From assembly GCF_000732725.1 (NCBI RefSeq), contig NZ_JPNB01000001.1, forward strand, positions 2,046,001 to 2,110,000: a stretch of 64,000 nt of DNA, in the 5' to 3' direction. Below, in pieces: positions 16,881-25,948 of this stretch. How positions within the stretch are numbered: the first letter of the stretch is position 1; the number at the start of each line of letters is the position of its first letter. The position numbers were made by a program, and so were the translations under genes. Source of the stretch: Kineothrix alysoides. GTDB lineage: Bacteria; Bacillota; Clostridia; Lachnospirales; Lachnospiraceae. The notes under the pieces were generated by a model, which saw only the letters and a list, made by a program, of their open reading frames with translations, ran no database searches and was not told where the DNA came from.

Positions 16881-18657
16881 GATATAATTCCTCCCTTCCC
16901 GCACTCGAGGCAGACCAATTCTTAGCTCCTATGTGCGACTTCCACATTTCCTTATATAAGGAACAGGTGTTAAGAAGTTCCTGCTGCTTCCCCTGTGCTT
17001 CGACCCTTCCGTCCTTTAAAACAATGATATTGTCTGCCTCCTTAATCGTTGAAAGCCGATGCGCAATTACCAGCAGGGTTTTTCCCTCGGTAAGAGCCGC
17101 TATGGAAGCCTGAAGCTGTGCCTCATTCTCCGGATCTGTAAATGCGGTCGCTTCATCCAGTATAACAATCGGTGCATTCTTTAATATAGCACGGGCAATG
17201 GCAATCCTTTGCCGCTCACCGCCGGAAAGTCTGCCCCCCGCTTCTCCTGCGGTTGTGTTCCAGCCTTTTTCGAAGCGGCCGATAAATTCATCGCAGCAAG
17301 CTGCTTTTCCGGCCGCAAACACCTCCTCGTCCGAGGCCGCCGGATTCCCCAGTCTGATATTCTCCATCAGAGAACAGTTGAATAGAAAATTCTCCTGCGA
17401 TACAAAGCTGACCGCCTCAGAAAGCTGCGAAAAAGGAATCCTTCTAATATCCTCTCCGCCTATCGATATGTAACCTTTCGATACATCCCAGAATCTGGCT
17501 ATCAGCCGCGCTACCGTCGATTTGCCGCTGCCGGAAGGACCTACAAGAGCGGTGAAGCTGCCCTGTGGAATCGTCAGGCTTATTTCCTGCAGGACATCTC
17601 CGTGCTTATCGTTATAGGCAAAGGATATATCCTGAATCTGTATGTCATATCCTCTTAACTTAACAGGCTCTTCTGCTTCCGGGAGCTCCGGCATATCCAG
17701 TATTTCATTCACATCACCGATTGCATACTGAATGGACTTGAAATCGTTCACTGCAACGGTAAACCAGCTTGCGGGACCGATGATGCTCATGGAAAGAATC
17801 ATTGCAAGAGTTATCTGCGCGGGCGTAAGCGCGCCGTTTAAATACAGCAGAATCCCCACCGGCAGCACCCCCAGCATTGTGGCGGGTAAAATAGCGTTGC
17901 CCAGATTCATCAGCCCCCACGTAGAGCGAAACCAGTCGAGAGTAAATTCCTTAAAGCTTTTTACCGCCTCCTCATACTTCCGATAGGACCCGGCAGACCG
18001 GTTAAAGGCCTTGATTACCTGAATGCCCTCCGTATACTCGATAATTACGCTGTTGACATGATTAGATGCCTTCATATACTTATCGTATTGTGACCCGTAA
18101 CTTCGCATCATAACGGCATACACCGCCCCGCCAAGGGGGACGCAGGCGAGGGCTGCCAATGCGATTCTCCAATCCATGAATAGCATATAGCCAAACACGC
18201 ATACAGGCAGAAGCAGTCTGGAAATTCCTTCCGGAATCATGTGGGCCAGCGGAAGCTCGATGGTCTCCACTCTGTCCATAATAATATTCTTTAGATTTCC
18301 CGCCGTTTGGGACAATACATTTCCAAGCGGTGCCCTCATCAGCTTACGGGACAGTTCCAGCCGTATGCTTTCCAGAATCCGGTAAGCGGACACATGCGAG
18401 AAGCTCGTAGATATACCATGAAATAATAGCTTTACCACATACCCTCCGGCAGAAACACCCGACCATAAAAGAATCGTCCGGGGAGCAGCGTTTCCTCCAA
18501 AAAACAACAGGATAATCTCGTATACCCCAAGATAAGGAACCAATCCGCCCGCCACACTGATAACAGCGAAAAAGACAGATAATATCATTTTTCCTCGGCA
18601 CTCGCTGGCAAAGGAAAGCACCGATGTAAACGTACCTTTTTTCTTACTTTTCTTCAT
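16873..18657 (-). CDS. Exporter-fold ABC transporter subunit (YbtP-like half)
   Basis: A 594-residue half transporter and partner of the next gene. The membrane domain covers about residues 15-310. The ATPase has Walker A GPSGSGKSTVARL, signature LSGGERQRIAIARAI, Walker B IVILDEATAFTDPENE and H-loop IAHRLS. The frame is open upstream, but MKKSKKKGTF is preferred because of GGAGGT just before it. An 8-bp overlap couples it to the downstream half. It lies 180 bp downstream of the AraC gene. I place it in the YbtP/IrtA-like branch from the membrane-domain style and context, not by a search. Confidence 0.82.
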   Translation of the reverse strand: MKKSKKKGTFTSVLSFASECRGKMILSVFFAVISVAGGLVPYLGVYEIILLFFGGNAAPRTILLWSGVSAGGYVVKLLFHGISTSFSHVSAYRILESIRLELSRKLMRAPLGNVLSQTAGNLKNIIMDRVETIELPLAHMIPEGISRLLLPVCVFGYMLFMDWRIALAALACVPLGGAVYAVMMRSYGSQYDKYMKASNHVNSVIIEYTEGIQVIKAFNRSAGSYRKYEEAVKSFKEFTLDWFRSTWGLMNLGNAILPATMLGVLPVGILLYLNGALTPAQITLAMILSMSIIGPASWFTVAVNDFKSIQYAIGDVNEILDMPELPEAEEPVKLRGYDIQIQDISFAYNDKHGDVLQEISLTIPQGSFTALVGPSGSGKSTVARLIARFWDVSKGYISIGGEDIRRIPFSQLSEAVSFVSQENFLFNCSLMENIRLGNPAASDEEVFAAGKAACCDEFIGRFEKGWNTTAGEAGGRLSGGERQRIAIARAILKNAPIVILDEATAFTDPENEAQLQASIAALTEGKTLLVIAHRLSTIKEADNIIVLKDGRVEAQGKQQELLNTCSLYKEMWKSHIGAKNWSASSAGREELYHV

Positions 18658-18836
18658 ATCGAAGCACCTCCAATGTTTAATCAGAAAAATACGCAATGCG
18701 TACTTTTTTGATTTTATTAATAAAGACGCCCCCCAATTTCGCCAGACTTTTAAGGTCAGGACATATTGAGGCACGTCTCTTATTATATTCTGTCCAATTT
18801 TCTCCGTCTGCTCCGGACACGCATTATGCGCTCCAT

Positions 18837-19787
18837 TCAGACAGCGCTTTTCCTGTACTCCGACGGACTCATTCCGATAACCGATTGAAAAGCCGACGCA
18901 AATTTGCTCGCATTCTCATAACCAACCCTCCCGGCAATCATCACGACGGAATCCTCCGTATTTTTCAGCATCAGCGCGGCAGCGTTCATGCGGTAGGATT
19001 TCATATATGCGTAGATAGACGTTCCATACACACCTTTAAAGCATAGCTTCATCGATGTGAGCGGAAAGTTGAAACGCTCTGATAAGTCGTCAAGGGTATA
19101 CCGCTGCTCCAAATCGTCAGTGAGCAGTGACACAATATCTTTTACCTTTTCTACCTGCGACCTGTAGAAATACGGACGTTCACCGCCTTCCTCCGCCACC
19201 TCCGCCGCATCCAAAAATAAAAGAAGCTCCAGCACCTTTATCCTGAAATATTGCATTCTCACATGGTCCGCCAAATGATACAGCTCTGAGAAAACATGCT
19301 CGATCTGTTTGCCTGCACGCATGATAAAGGCCTTGTTCTCCGGGCAGAACTTCTCCTTCAGCTTTCTGATATCCACAGAAAATCCATCCATCACATAACG
19401 CAGGGATTCTCCTGCTTCATCAATGCAAAAACCGATGGTAAGGCCATGATAATGTTTCAGCGGAAAACGAAAATCCTGGCAGTGATAGGTTCTTGAATTA
19501 ATCTGTACATCTCCGGCTTCAATATAAACATATTTATTCTGCTCTACCTTCCACTCAATCCTGCCCTCGCGGCAATGATCGATGCAGAACATTTCCGTCT
19601 TCGGCCGAAAGCCTGAAAAGCAATGCTCCATATGAAAATCGTTATACAAAAGATACACACCGGGAAATACATCGTAAACAGTCATGATGCCTTCTCCTCC
19701 CTCATCTCTAAGGCGGAATACGGCACAGTCATCATTTTCACAGACCTTGCATACATTATCTCCCATATCTTTCGCATCAAAAATCAT
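18837..19787 (-). CDS. AraC-family regulator (YbtA/RhpR-like context)
   Basis: A 316-residue regulator. The N-terminal half is a sensing domain with several Cys and His residues (CKVCENDDC, MEHCFSGF, FCIDHCREGRIEW). The C-terminal 100 residues hold the AraC DNA-binding domain (YTLDDLSERFNFPLTSMKLCFKGVYGTSIYAYMKSYRM; VVMIAGRVGYENASKFASAF; IGMSPSEYRKS). The start overlaps the upstream ATPase gene by 11 bp, placing it inside the transporter operon, and AGAGG precedes it. AraC regulators next to siderophore transporters (YbtA) usually sense the cargo; that is inferred here. Confidence 0.85.
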   Translation of the reverse strand: MIFDAKDMGDNVCKVCENDDCAVFRLRDEGGEGIMTVYDVFPGVYLLYNDFHMEHCFSGFRPKTEMFCIDHCREGRIEWKVEQNKYVYIEAGDVQINSRTYHCQDFRFPLKHYHGLTIGFCIDEAGESLRYVMDGFSVDIRKLKEKFCPENKAFIMRAGKQIEHVFSELYHLADHVRMQYFRIKVLELLLFLDAAEVAEEGGERPYFYRSQVEKVKDIVSLLTDDLEQRYTLDDLSERFNFPLTSMKLCFKGVYGTSIYAYMKSYRMNAAALMLKNTEDSVVMIAGRVGYENASKFASAFQSVIGMSPSEYRKSAV

Positions 19788-21270
19788 AGCACACCTCTTT
19801 TCCCAACAAGTCTCCGGCAAAAAACTCCATCATCTTTGCCCGTCCCACTTCATCAAGAGGGTAGTTGCCCCATATCCGCCCTTTTTCGATATGCAAAATA
19901 TGGGTGGTACAGGAGAGAATCAGTTCAGGGTCGTGAGTTACAATAAAAATAGTTTTGCCTTGCTTTTGCAGCTCTCTGATACTTTCCGCCACCTCTTCCA
20001 TATGCCGAAGATCCAAACCGCTGGTAGGCTCATCGAATACAAGGATACTGCGTCTTGATGCTAACGCCGAAGCGATTGCAATACGCTGCTTCTGTCCGCC
20101 GGACAGCGCCATGGGATGGGTCTGCTTAAAGGATAGCAAATCGAGGGCTTCCAAAATGCTCTCTGCCGATTTCTCATCTTGCTTTTCCATAGACATCAGT
20201 ACTTCGTCCAGCACGCTTTCGGAAAAAAGCTGGTGATTCACATCCTGCATGACCATATAGCATGAATCGAGTCGTTTTCTCGCCTTACAGATATCCCCCT
20301 GATATTCAAGTATGCTTCTGTCCTTTCTCAAGAGTCCGCAAAGACTTCTTACAAAGGTAGTTTTGCCTGCCCCGTTGTGACCGATTACGGCAATCACTCC
20401 ATTTTCGGGCAGTTCGGCAAATGGGATATCCAAAAGCCGTTCTCCCCTGGAATAAGAAAACTGAACATTTTTAACAGTCAGCCATTTCTTTTCGGAATCA
20501 GCACATGCACCGCAGCCGTTCAGTCTGGTAAGAGCCAAACTCCTAAGCCCCCTCTCACGAAAGAAAGAAGGCGGCATTTTATAGAATTCTTCTCCCGTAT
20601 ATTCTTCACGGATTTCACCGTCTCTCATATAGAGTACCCTGTCTGCGATTCCCTGCATAAAATAAAGGCGGTGCTCGGCAATCAGTATCGTCTTTCCCTC
20701 CGCCTTCCATCCGGCTATAATGCTCTGAAGGTCATTCACGCTCCGCATATCCAGATTGGAGGTGGGTTCATCCAGCACGATGATGCCCGGTCCCAATGCG
20801 CTGACGCAGCCACAGGCGATTTTCTGCTTTTCTCCGCCGGAAAGCTTAAAAATGCTTCTGCCTAACAGCGGCTTAAGGGAAAGCTCGTCTGCAGTCTGCG
20901 CAACGCGTTTAAGCACCTCCCCTTCCCTCATGCCGAGATTTTCACAGCCGAAGGCCAGCTCGCTGGTAGTATCTACATTGAAAAACTGGGAACGAGGATT
21001 CTGAAAAACAGAGCCTACCGTTTTCGCCAAATCATACAGCGGAGTGTCCTGTATACTCTCGCCGCATACTCTCATCTCCCCGGACAGAGTTCCCTCATAA
21101 TAGTGGGGAATCAGGCCGTTTACCAATCTGGTCAGGGTCGTTTTTCCACAGCCGGATTCGCCGCACAAGAGAACAGCCTCCCCTTTCCTTATATGTAAAT
21201 TGATTCGTTTTAACCCGGAAGTACCGTCTTCACCTGTATAGCAAAACCGGAGGTCTTTAAACTCTATCAT
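19777..21270 (-). CDS. Energy-coupling factor ATPase with two fused nucleotide-binding domains
   Basis: A 497-residue cytoplasmic ATPase powering an ECF-type importer. Domain 1 (about 1-250) has Walker A GESGCGKTTLTR, signature KLSGGEKQKIACG and Walker B IIVLDEPTSNLD. Domain 2 (about 265-497) has GHNGAGKTTFVRS, ALSGGQKQRIAIA and ILVFDEPTSGLD. Fused EcfA1/A2 arrangements are common in the Trep_Strep/MptD transporter group. The start at MIEFKDLRFCY is chosen because GGGAG is five bases upstream. It lies between the T subunit gene and the overlapping AraC gene. Confidence 0.88.
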   Translation of the reverse strand: MIEFKDLRFCYTGEDGTSGLKRINLHIRKGEAVLLCGESGCGKTTLTRLVNGLIPHYYEGTLSGEMRVCGESIQDTPLYDLAKTVGSVFQNPRSQFFNVDTTSELAFGCENLGMREGEVLKRVAQTADELSLKPLLGRSIFKLSGGEKQKIACGCVSALGPGIIVLDEPTSNLDMRSVNDLQSIIAGWKAEGKTILIAEHRLYFMQGIADRVLYMRDGEIREEYTGEEFYKMPPSFFRERGLRSLALTRLNGCGACADSEKKWLTVKNVQFSYSRGERLLDIPFAELPENGVIAVIGHNGAGKTTFVRSLCGLLRKDRSILEYQGDICKARKRLDSCYMVMQDVNHQLFSESVLDEVLMSMEKQDEKSAESILEALDLLSFKQTHPMALSGGQKQRIAIASALASRRSILVFDEPTSGLDLRHMEEVAESIRELQKQGKTIFIVTHDPELILSCTTHILHIEKGRIWGNYPLDEVGRAKMMEFFAGDLLGKEVCYDF

Positions 21271-21284
21271 TTTTGCTCCCATCT

Positions 21285-21300
21285 GCCCGCTTTAGCGGGC
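21285..21300 (-). other. Short GC-rich hairpin between EcfT and EcfA genes
   Basis: GCCCGC and GCGGGC pair around TTTA, 15 bp upstream of the ATPase start. There is no U tract, so it may act as an mRNA processing or stabilising stem rather than a terminator. Confidence 0.4.
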
Positions 21301-21322
21301 GTACAAGTCACGGAGAGTAATA

Positions 21323-22009
21323 TTACGTCACTTTTTCCAAAAGCAGGGCGATCACGCTGACTGCACAAATAAGCATTGCCGCAGCGTCATATCCCTTAAA
21401 GCCTATTTTGCATATATTGGTACGTCCTATCGGTGCTCCCAGACCTCTGGTTAAAGCTGCAGCCGATAGTTCTTCTCCGATTTTCACGCAGGAGACCATC
21501 AGAGGAACCATGCGATATTCCAGCATTTTAGCAGGCTTACCTCCGCCGAAACGGATTCCCCGCATACGCATGGCATCGCCAATTGCGCCATACTCCTGCG
21601 TAACTGTAGGGAAAAAGCGGAACATGACGGAAAGCGGAATGGACAGCTTCTGCGGAAGCTTCATCCTCTCCATGGCCGCCATAAATTCACTTACCGTAGT
21701 GGTGTTTACAAGATAACTGCCCATAGCGATTCCCGGCATAAACCGGGCGAACATACCGCAGCAGGCTATAACGATAAAGTTCACAAAGCCGGTGGTCACG
21801 GGAACTAAAAATATTTCTCCTGCAAAAGCAAATGTATATACTGTCGTATAGATGACTGCCGCTTTCCACTTTCCCGAACACAAAAACAAGAGAAGAGGAA
21901 CCGCGGTAAGCACCGGCTTTATTACATTCATCGCACCGCCGCTTCCGCCTCCTATCAGCACGGAGGCGCTTGTCACTACCAAGAGCATTTTTGTACGTGG
22001 ATCCAGCAT
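21323..22009 (-). CDS. ECF transporter transmembrane (T) subunit, CbiQ-like
   Basis: A 228-residue membrane protein that couples the ATPase to the substrate-binding S subunit. It shows several hydrophobic segments, then the cytoplasmic coupling-helix region with RFFPTVTQEYGAIGDAMRMRGIRFGG and AAALTRGLGAP, whose ARG/RGL-type motifs are typical of EcfT/CbiQ. MLDPRTKMLLVV is chosen as start since GGGAGGAGG lies just upstream; longer starts up to 22057 are possible and would overlap the S gene. Confidence 0.85.
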   Translation of the reverse strand: MLDPRTKMLLVVTSASVLIGGGSGGAMNVIKPVLTAVPLLLFLCSGKWKAAVIYTTVYTFAFAGEIFLVPVTTGFVNFIVIACCGMFARFMPGIAMGSYLVNTTTVSEFMAAMERMKLPQKLSIPLSVMFRFFPTVTQEYGAIGDAMRMRGIRFGGGKPAKMLEYRMVPLMVSCVKIGEELSAAALTRGLGAPIGRTNICKIGFKGYDAAAMLICAVSVIALLLEKVT

Positions 22010-22053
22010 TGATCCTCCTCCCTTTTGTGAGCTTTGCATCAATTCTTTCTCCA

Positions 22054-22635
22054 TCACGCAATTCCCGCCCTAATAAAATGCTTTTTCAAAAGCGATCTGC
22101 CGAGAAGTGCCCCTAACAATCCTGAGATGAAGCTGGCAGCAAGCAGCGGCAAAAGACTCCAGTCCGGAATATAGCCCATAAGAGTATCCGCATACTCCTG
22201 ACCATACCCTGAAATCAGCATATCGTAATAATTACCGCGGGTTATGACAATGGGAATAAAATTGCCGATTACCCACATGGAAAATATGCCATATCCGAAA
22301 ATGCTCTTTTTTACGCTTGAATAGCTCCCGGATTTCAGTATGAGGTCTGCAAGAACACCGAACAATGGTGCCGTGAAAATCACCCATACTCCCATGCCCA
22401 TCAATGCTATGACGATTCCGATCAATACTGCCATAATAGTAACCAGTCCAAACTTTTTTACCTTCGTAAGAAAAAGCATGAACGGGATGCCTCCGATTAC
22501 CGGAACCAACACGGATAAAAGCGGGATAAAAATAGGAATATAGCCAAGCATGGCTACCGCCATAGTGACGACAAACATAATTGCCGTAAAAATTCCGACA
22601 TTAATTAAATCCTTTGCTTGTATCTTTTGCTTCAT
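22054..22635 (-). CDS. ECF transporter S component, MptD/Trep_Strep-like
   Basis: A 193-residue integral membrane substrate-capture protein with five to six hydrophobic segments. The start MKQKIQAKDLINVGIFTAIMF, then GYIPIFIPLL and SFISGLLGALLGRSLLKKHF, match the MptD/Trep_Strep family, whose substrates are not firmly known. AGGAGG precedes the ATG at 22633-22635. It is the first gene of the S-T-A-AraC series. An operator-like palindrome lies 20 bp upstream of the start. Confidence 0.8.
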   Translation of the reverse strand: MKQKIQAKDLINVGIFTAIMFVVTMAVAMLGYIPIFIPLLSVLVPVIGGIPFMLFLTKVKKFGLVTIMAVLIGIVIALMGMGVWVIFTAPLFGVLADLILKSGSYSSVKKSIFGYGIFSMWVIGNFIPIVITRGNYYDMLISGYGQEYADTLMGYIPDWSLLPLLAASFISGLLGALLGRSLLKKHFIRAGIA

Positions 22636-22654
22636 AAAATAATTCCTCCTCATT

Positions 22655-22674
22655 TGGTTAGATACAACTAACCA
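22655..22674 (-). promoter_or_regulatory. Operator-like element before the ECF operon
   Basis: On the minus strand this reads TGGTTAGTTGTATCTAACCA, with 7-bp arms TGGTTAG/CTAACCA. A near copy, TGGTTAGTTGTAACTAATTA, lies at 24123-24142 before the divergent ABC pair. The match of 17 of 20 bases in the two orientations that face the two operons suggests one shared regulator. Confidence 0.6.
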
Positions 22675-22808
22675 TAGATTTATTTGAAAGGCCCTGCCGA
22701 AGCCAAGCCTTTCATGAAGCGAGTATATCACCCTGCCCGCACTTTCTCTGCCCCAAAAGGCCGCGAGCAATCCAAAAAGACATAAAGTGTCTAAGTGGAG
22801 CATAATCG

Positions 22809-23066
22809 TTACTTGCGTAACGCAGAAAAAATCCTTTTTTTCTCATAAGGAGCTTTATCGACAGCTACTGCCTGATAGCCTGTATTCTCTATCACGCTTT
22901 TCAGCTTCTCTTCGTCAATATCCTGCTCGGCGAGAATGACCATACGTCCTTTACTATGGGAGGACGTAACTTTTTTTACAGAAAAAGCTCCTCTTACCGC
23001 GTCGTTTAGATGAGCTTCACACATGCCGCATTGCATGCCTTCTATTTTTATTGTAATTTCAATCAT
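22809..23066 (-). CDS. Heavy-metal-associated (HMA) domain protein
   Basis: An 85-residue soluble protein with the ferredoxin-like HMA fold: IEITIKIEGMQCGMCEAHLNDAVRG carries the GMxCxxC metal-binding motif near residue 10, and EEKLKSVIENTGYQAVAV forms the last helix and strand. Such CopZ/MerP-like proteins carry Cu(I) or other soft metals. The C-terminus has a short basic extension (KKRIFSALRK). It lies upstream of the ECF operon on the same strand with a 173-bp gap holding the operator-like element, so it may be a separate unit. Confidence 0.85.
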   Translation of the reverse strand: MIEITIKIEGMQCGMCEAHLNDAVRGAFSVKKVTSSHSKGRMVILAEQDIDEEKLKSVIENTGYQAVAVDKAPYEKKRIFSALRK

Positions 23067-23274
23067 TTCTGCACTTCCTTTTTACCTTATCTAAGTACCA
23101 CCAAATTACTTTTATGTACTTTTTTTATATGCGCCTGAAAAATCACATACCGGCATATGTTCGTTCTTAATTATAGATTTACAATAGTTAGTTTTTGCTA
23201 ATCTATTGAAGAAGAATAGCACCGTTACCATCACTTTGTCAATATGAAAACTCAATTTCATAGGGATATTTGCC

Positions 23275-23345
23275 CTTTTGCCTAGCGTGCGCAGCTGCGC
23301 ATCCATTTTTATGTAATAGATACACTTCCCTATTTACATGAAGAG
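23275..23345 (-). repeat. Repeat A, copy 3 (divergent copy)
   Basis: It contains TGCGCAGCTGCGCA, a perfect 14-bp palindrome, with flanks ATAGGGAAGTG and GGCAAAAGGGC on the minus strand matching repeat A more loosely. It lies in the 424-bp gap between the HMA gene and the TetR gene. Apart from this copy and the TetR promoter, the gap shows nothing I can name. Confidence 0.5.
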
Positions 23346-23405
23346 AACATTCGACCTTTGTTCCTCCTCTTTAAAGTACAAAAATTATCATTTAGCCATA
23401 AATCC

Positions 23406-23459
23406 TTGACAATCGTCCTCTCTTTTGCTTAAACTATAACAGCGTTATATAACATTGTT
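23406..23459 (+). promoter_or_regulatory. Promoter and dyad operator of the TetR gene
   Basis: -35 TTGACA at 23406-23411 and, 18 bp on, a weak -10 TAAACT at 23430-23435. Immediately downstream is a dyad centred on GTTATATAAC, with outer AACA/TGTT arms (about 23438-23459). This is a typical place for a TetR repressor to control its own gene. Confidence 0.5.
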
Positions 23460-23490
23460 ACATACCATCTTACTACCTAGAGGAGAACAA

Positions 23491-24102
23491 ATGGGCGAAA
23501 CGAATACTTTGCAGAATATTTTAAATGCCGGCATGGCTGAATTCATGGAGAAGGGGTTTAAATCAGCTTCTCTGCGAAACATCGTAAAAAATGCAGGCGT
23601 TACTACCGGTGCCTTCTATGGCTATTATGCCAGCAAAGAGGAATTATTCGACGCATTGGTTTCTGAGCCGGCCGACTATTTCATGAAAGAATACAAAAAG
23701 GTGCAGTATGATTTCAAAAAGCTCCCTCCTGCGGAGCAAGAGGAAAGCATGGGCAAAGAATCCGGCAACTGGATGCTTTGGATTACCGATTATATTTATG
23801 ACCACCTCGAGGCATTTCAGCTAATTATCAGCCATTCTGAGGGTACGAAATATGAACATTTTATACATGAAATGGTAGAAATCGAAGTGGAAGCCACCCA
23901 TGACTTCATTACCGTTATGCGAGACAAAGGGAAAAATCTCCGGCATATCGACCCGCAGTTGGAACATATTCTGGTCAGCGGAATGTTCACCGCCTTCTTC
24001 GAGGTAGTCGTTCACAACATGCCAAAAGAACAAGCCAAGGAATATATCAACGAACTTCGGGAATTTCAGACGGCAGGATGGATCAAAATCATGGGGTTTT
24101 AA
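23491..24102 (+). CDS. TetR-family regulator
   Basis: A 203-residue repressor. The N-terminal helix-turn-helix reads LQNILNAGMAEFMEKGFKSASLRNIVKNAGVTTGAFYGYYASKEELFDAL. The rest is a helical ligand-binding domain. GAGGAG precedes the chosen ATG at 23491. It is transcribed toward the ABC pair that starts 72 bp downstream and probably controls that pair, and perhaps the divergent ECF operon, through the shared operator-like elements. Confidence 0.88.
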   Translation: MGETNTLQNILNAGMAEFMEKGFKSASLRNIVKNAGVTTGAFYGYYASKEELFDALVSEPADYFMKEYKKVQYDFKKLPPAEQEESMGKESGNWMLWITDYIYDHLEAFQLIISHSEGTKYEHFIHEMVEIEVEATHDFITVMRDKGKNLRHIDPQLEHILVSGMFTAFFEVVVHNMPKEQAKEYINELREFQTAGWIKIMGF

Positions 24103-24122
24103 TGCCCCCTTTTTTTGCTCTT

Positions 24123-24142
24123 TGGTTAGTTGTAACTAATTA
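24123..24142 (+). promoter_or_regulatory. Operator-like element before the second ABC pair
   Basis: TGGTTAGTTGTAACTAATTA contains TTAGTT/AACTAA arms and matches the element at 22655-22674 (opposite strand) in 17 of 20 positions. TATAAT follows at its right end, so binding here would block a promoter for the ABC genes. Confidence 0.6.
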
Positions 24143-24173
24143 TATAATCAACAATATTTAAGGAGGTATCGAT

Positions 24174-25943
24174 TTGAAAACACAATCGAATTTATCACGA
24201 TTAATGGGGTATGCAGGAAGTTACCGCTATCTCACTTATTCTTCATGGGTTCTTTCCGCACTGAGCGCGCTCATTGCACTCGTACCGTTTTGGTATCTTT
24301 GGAAAATCATTAAAGAGGTACTGACGGCCCTTCCTGATTTTTCCCAGGCAACAGACCTTACCCATAATGGTTGGATGGCTGTATTATACGCGATTTTGTC
24401 CATGTGCATTTATATTGCCGGACTGATGTGCTCCCATCTGGCGGCCTTTCGCGTAGCGTCAAATCTTCGTACGGAAACGATGCACCATATTGTCAAGCTG
24501 CCCCTGGGCTTTGCCGAAAGCTTCGGCAGCGGAAAACTAAGAAAAATTGTAAACGAATCCAGCGGAGCCACGGAGACCTATCTCGCCCATCAGCTCCCTG
24601 ACAAAGCGGGAGCAATTGCGACCCCCTTGGGCCTCTTGGTTCTTTTGTTCGCCTTCGACTGGCGGCTTGGACTTTTAAGCCTGCTGCCCGTTCTGCTTGG
24701 CTTTCTCATCATGATGAGCATGACCGGTTCCAGAATGCGGAAGAAAATGGTGGAATATCAGAATGCACTGGGCGACATGTCCAACGAAGCTGTGGAATAT
24801 GTCCGCGGCATTCCCGTCGTTAAGACTTTCGGCCAGACAGTGTTTTCCTTCAAACGCTTTAAGGACTCCATCGACCGCTACAGCGTATGGGTCACCGCTT
24901 ATACCAAAAGCTGCAGACTGCCTATGCTCTTTTATACTACCTCAATTAACAGCGTATTCGCCTTTTTAATTGCGGCAGGGCTTCTTTTTACAAGAAACGG
25001 CGTAACCGAAGAATTTCTTCTGAATCTCCTTTTCTACATTATCATCACACCGGTCATCTCCGTAACCCTGACTAAAATCATGTTTCAGAGTGAAAATGCC
25101 TTGATTGTGGACGATGCATTACGGCGAATAGACAGCGTACTCGATTTGCAGCCGCTCTCCCGCACAAACCATTCCAAGCATCCTGCCTCCAACTCGGTGG
25201 AGCTTCAGGACGTTACATACAGCTACGACGGAACAAAAAATGCTCTGGAACATATATCCTTAAAAATCGAGGCCGGGCAGACCGTAGCCTTCGTAGGTCC
25301 ATCCGGAGGCGGCAAGACTACGTTAGCCAATGTCATCAGCCGTTTCTTCGATCCCCAAAACGGCAGGGTATTGATCGGCGGAGTGGATGTAAAGGACATC
25401 GATAAAAAGGAATTAATGAACACGGTATCCTTCGTCTTTCAGAACAGCCGCCTCATCAAGGCTTCCATTCTGGAAAATGTGAAAATGAGCAGACCGGAGG
25501 CTACCCGTGAAGAGGTCATGACGGCCCTTCGAAACGCGCAGTGTATGGATATCATTGAAAAGCTTCCCAACGGGGTGGATACGGTCATCGGCACAAAGGG
25601 CATTTACCTCTCCGGCGGAGAACAGCAGCGTATCGCTATCGCCAGAACTCTTCTTAAGAATTCTCCTATTGTTCTGCTGGACGAAGCTACTGCCTTTGCC
25701 GATCCGGACAACGAAAGCCGTGTTCAGGCAGCATTTTCCGCCTTGGCAAAGGGACGGACAGTTATTATGATCGCTCACCGCCTTTCAACAATTGCAGATG
25801 CCGACCGCATTTTTGTTGTCAAGGATGGGCATATCGTTCAAAGCGGCTCCGGCGAAGAGCTTGCCCGGATAGACGGTCTGTTCCGACAGATGTGGAATGA
25901 CTATCAGACCTCCATACAGTGGAAGGTCGCAAAGGAGGTATAA
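24174..25943 (+). CDS. Exporter-fold ABC transporter subunit, second pair, first half
   Basis: A 589-residue half transporter. The membrane domain (residues 1-310) includes ASNLRTETMHHIVKLPLGF and YVRGIPVVKTFGQ. The ATPase has Walker A GPSGGGKTTLAN, signature LSGGEQQRIAIARTL, Walker B IVLLDEATAFADPDNE and H-loop IAHRLS. The start codon is TTG at 24174, supported by AAGGAGG seven bases upstream. The second half follows with a 5-bp gap. It resembles the YbtP-like half of the 15-19 kb pair, so the two pairs may carry related substrates. Confidence 0.84.
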   Translation: MKTQSNLSRLMGYAGSYRYLTYSSWVLSALSALIALVPFWYLWKIIKEVLTALPDFSQATDLTHNGWMAVLYAILSMCIYIAGLMCSHLAAFRVASNLRTETMHHIVKLPLGFAESFGSGKLRKIVNESSGATETYLAHQLPDKAGAIATPLGLLVLLFAFDWRLGLLSLLPVLLGFLIMMSMTGSRMRKKMVEYQNALGDMSNEAVEYVRGIPVVKTFGQTVFSFKRFKDSIDRYSVWVTAYTKSCRLPMLFYTTSINSVFAFLIAAGLLFTRNGVTEEFLLNLLFYIIITPVISVTLTKIMFQSENALIVDDALRRIDSVLDLQPLSRTNHSKHPASNSVELQDVTYSYDGTKNALEHISLKIEAGQTVAFVGPSGGGKTTLANVISRFFDPQNGRVLIGGVDVKDIDKKELMNTVSFVFQNSRLIKASILENVKMSRPEATREEVMTALRNAQCMDIIEKLPNGVDTVIGTKGIYLSGGEQQRIAIARTLLKNSPIVLLDEATAFADPDNESRVQAAFSALAKGRTVIMIAHRLSTIADADRIFVVKDGHIVQSGSGEELARIDGLFRQMWNDYQTSIQWKVAKEV

Positions 25944-25948
25944 CGGAT

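Noticed and set aside
23112-23306. 64-residue frame (MDAQLRTLGK...) before the HMA gene
   Set aside because: Its start lies in repeat A and it has no ribosome-binding site or family similarity.
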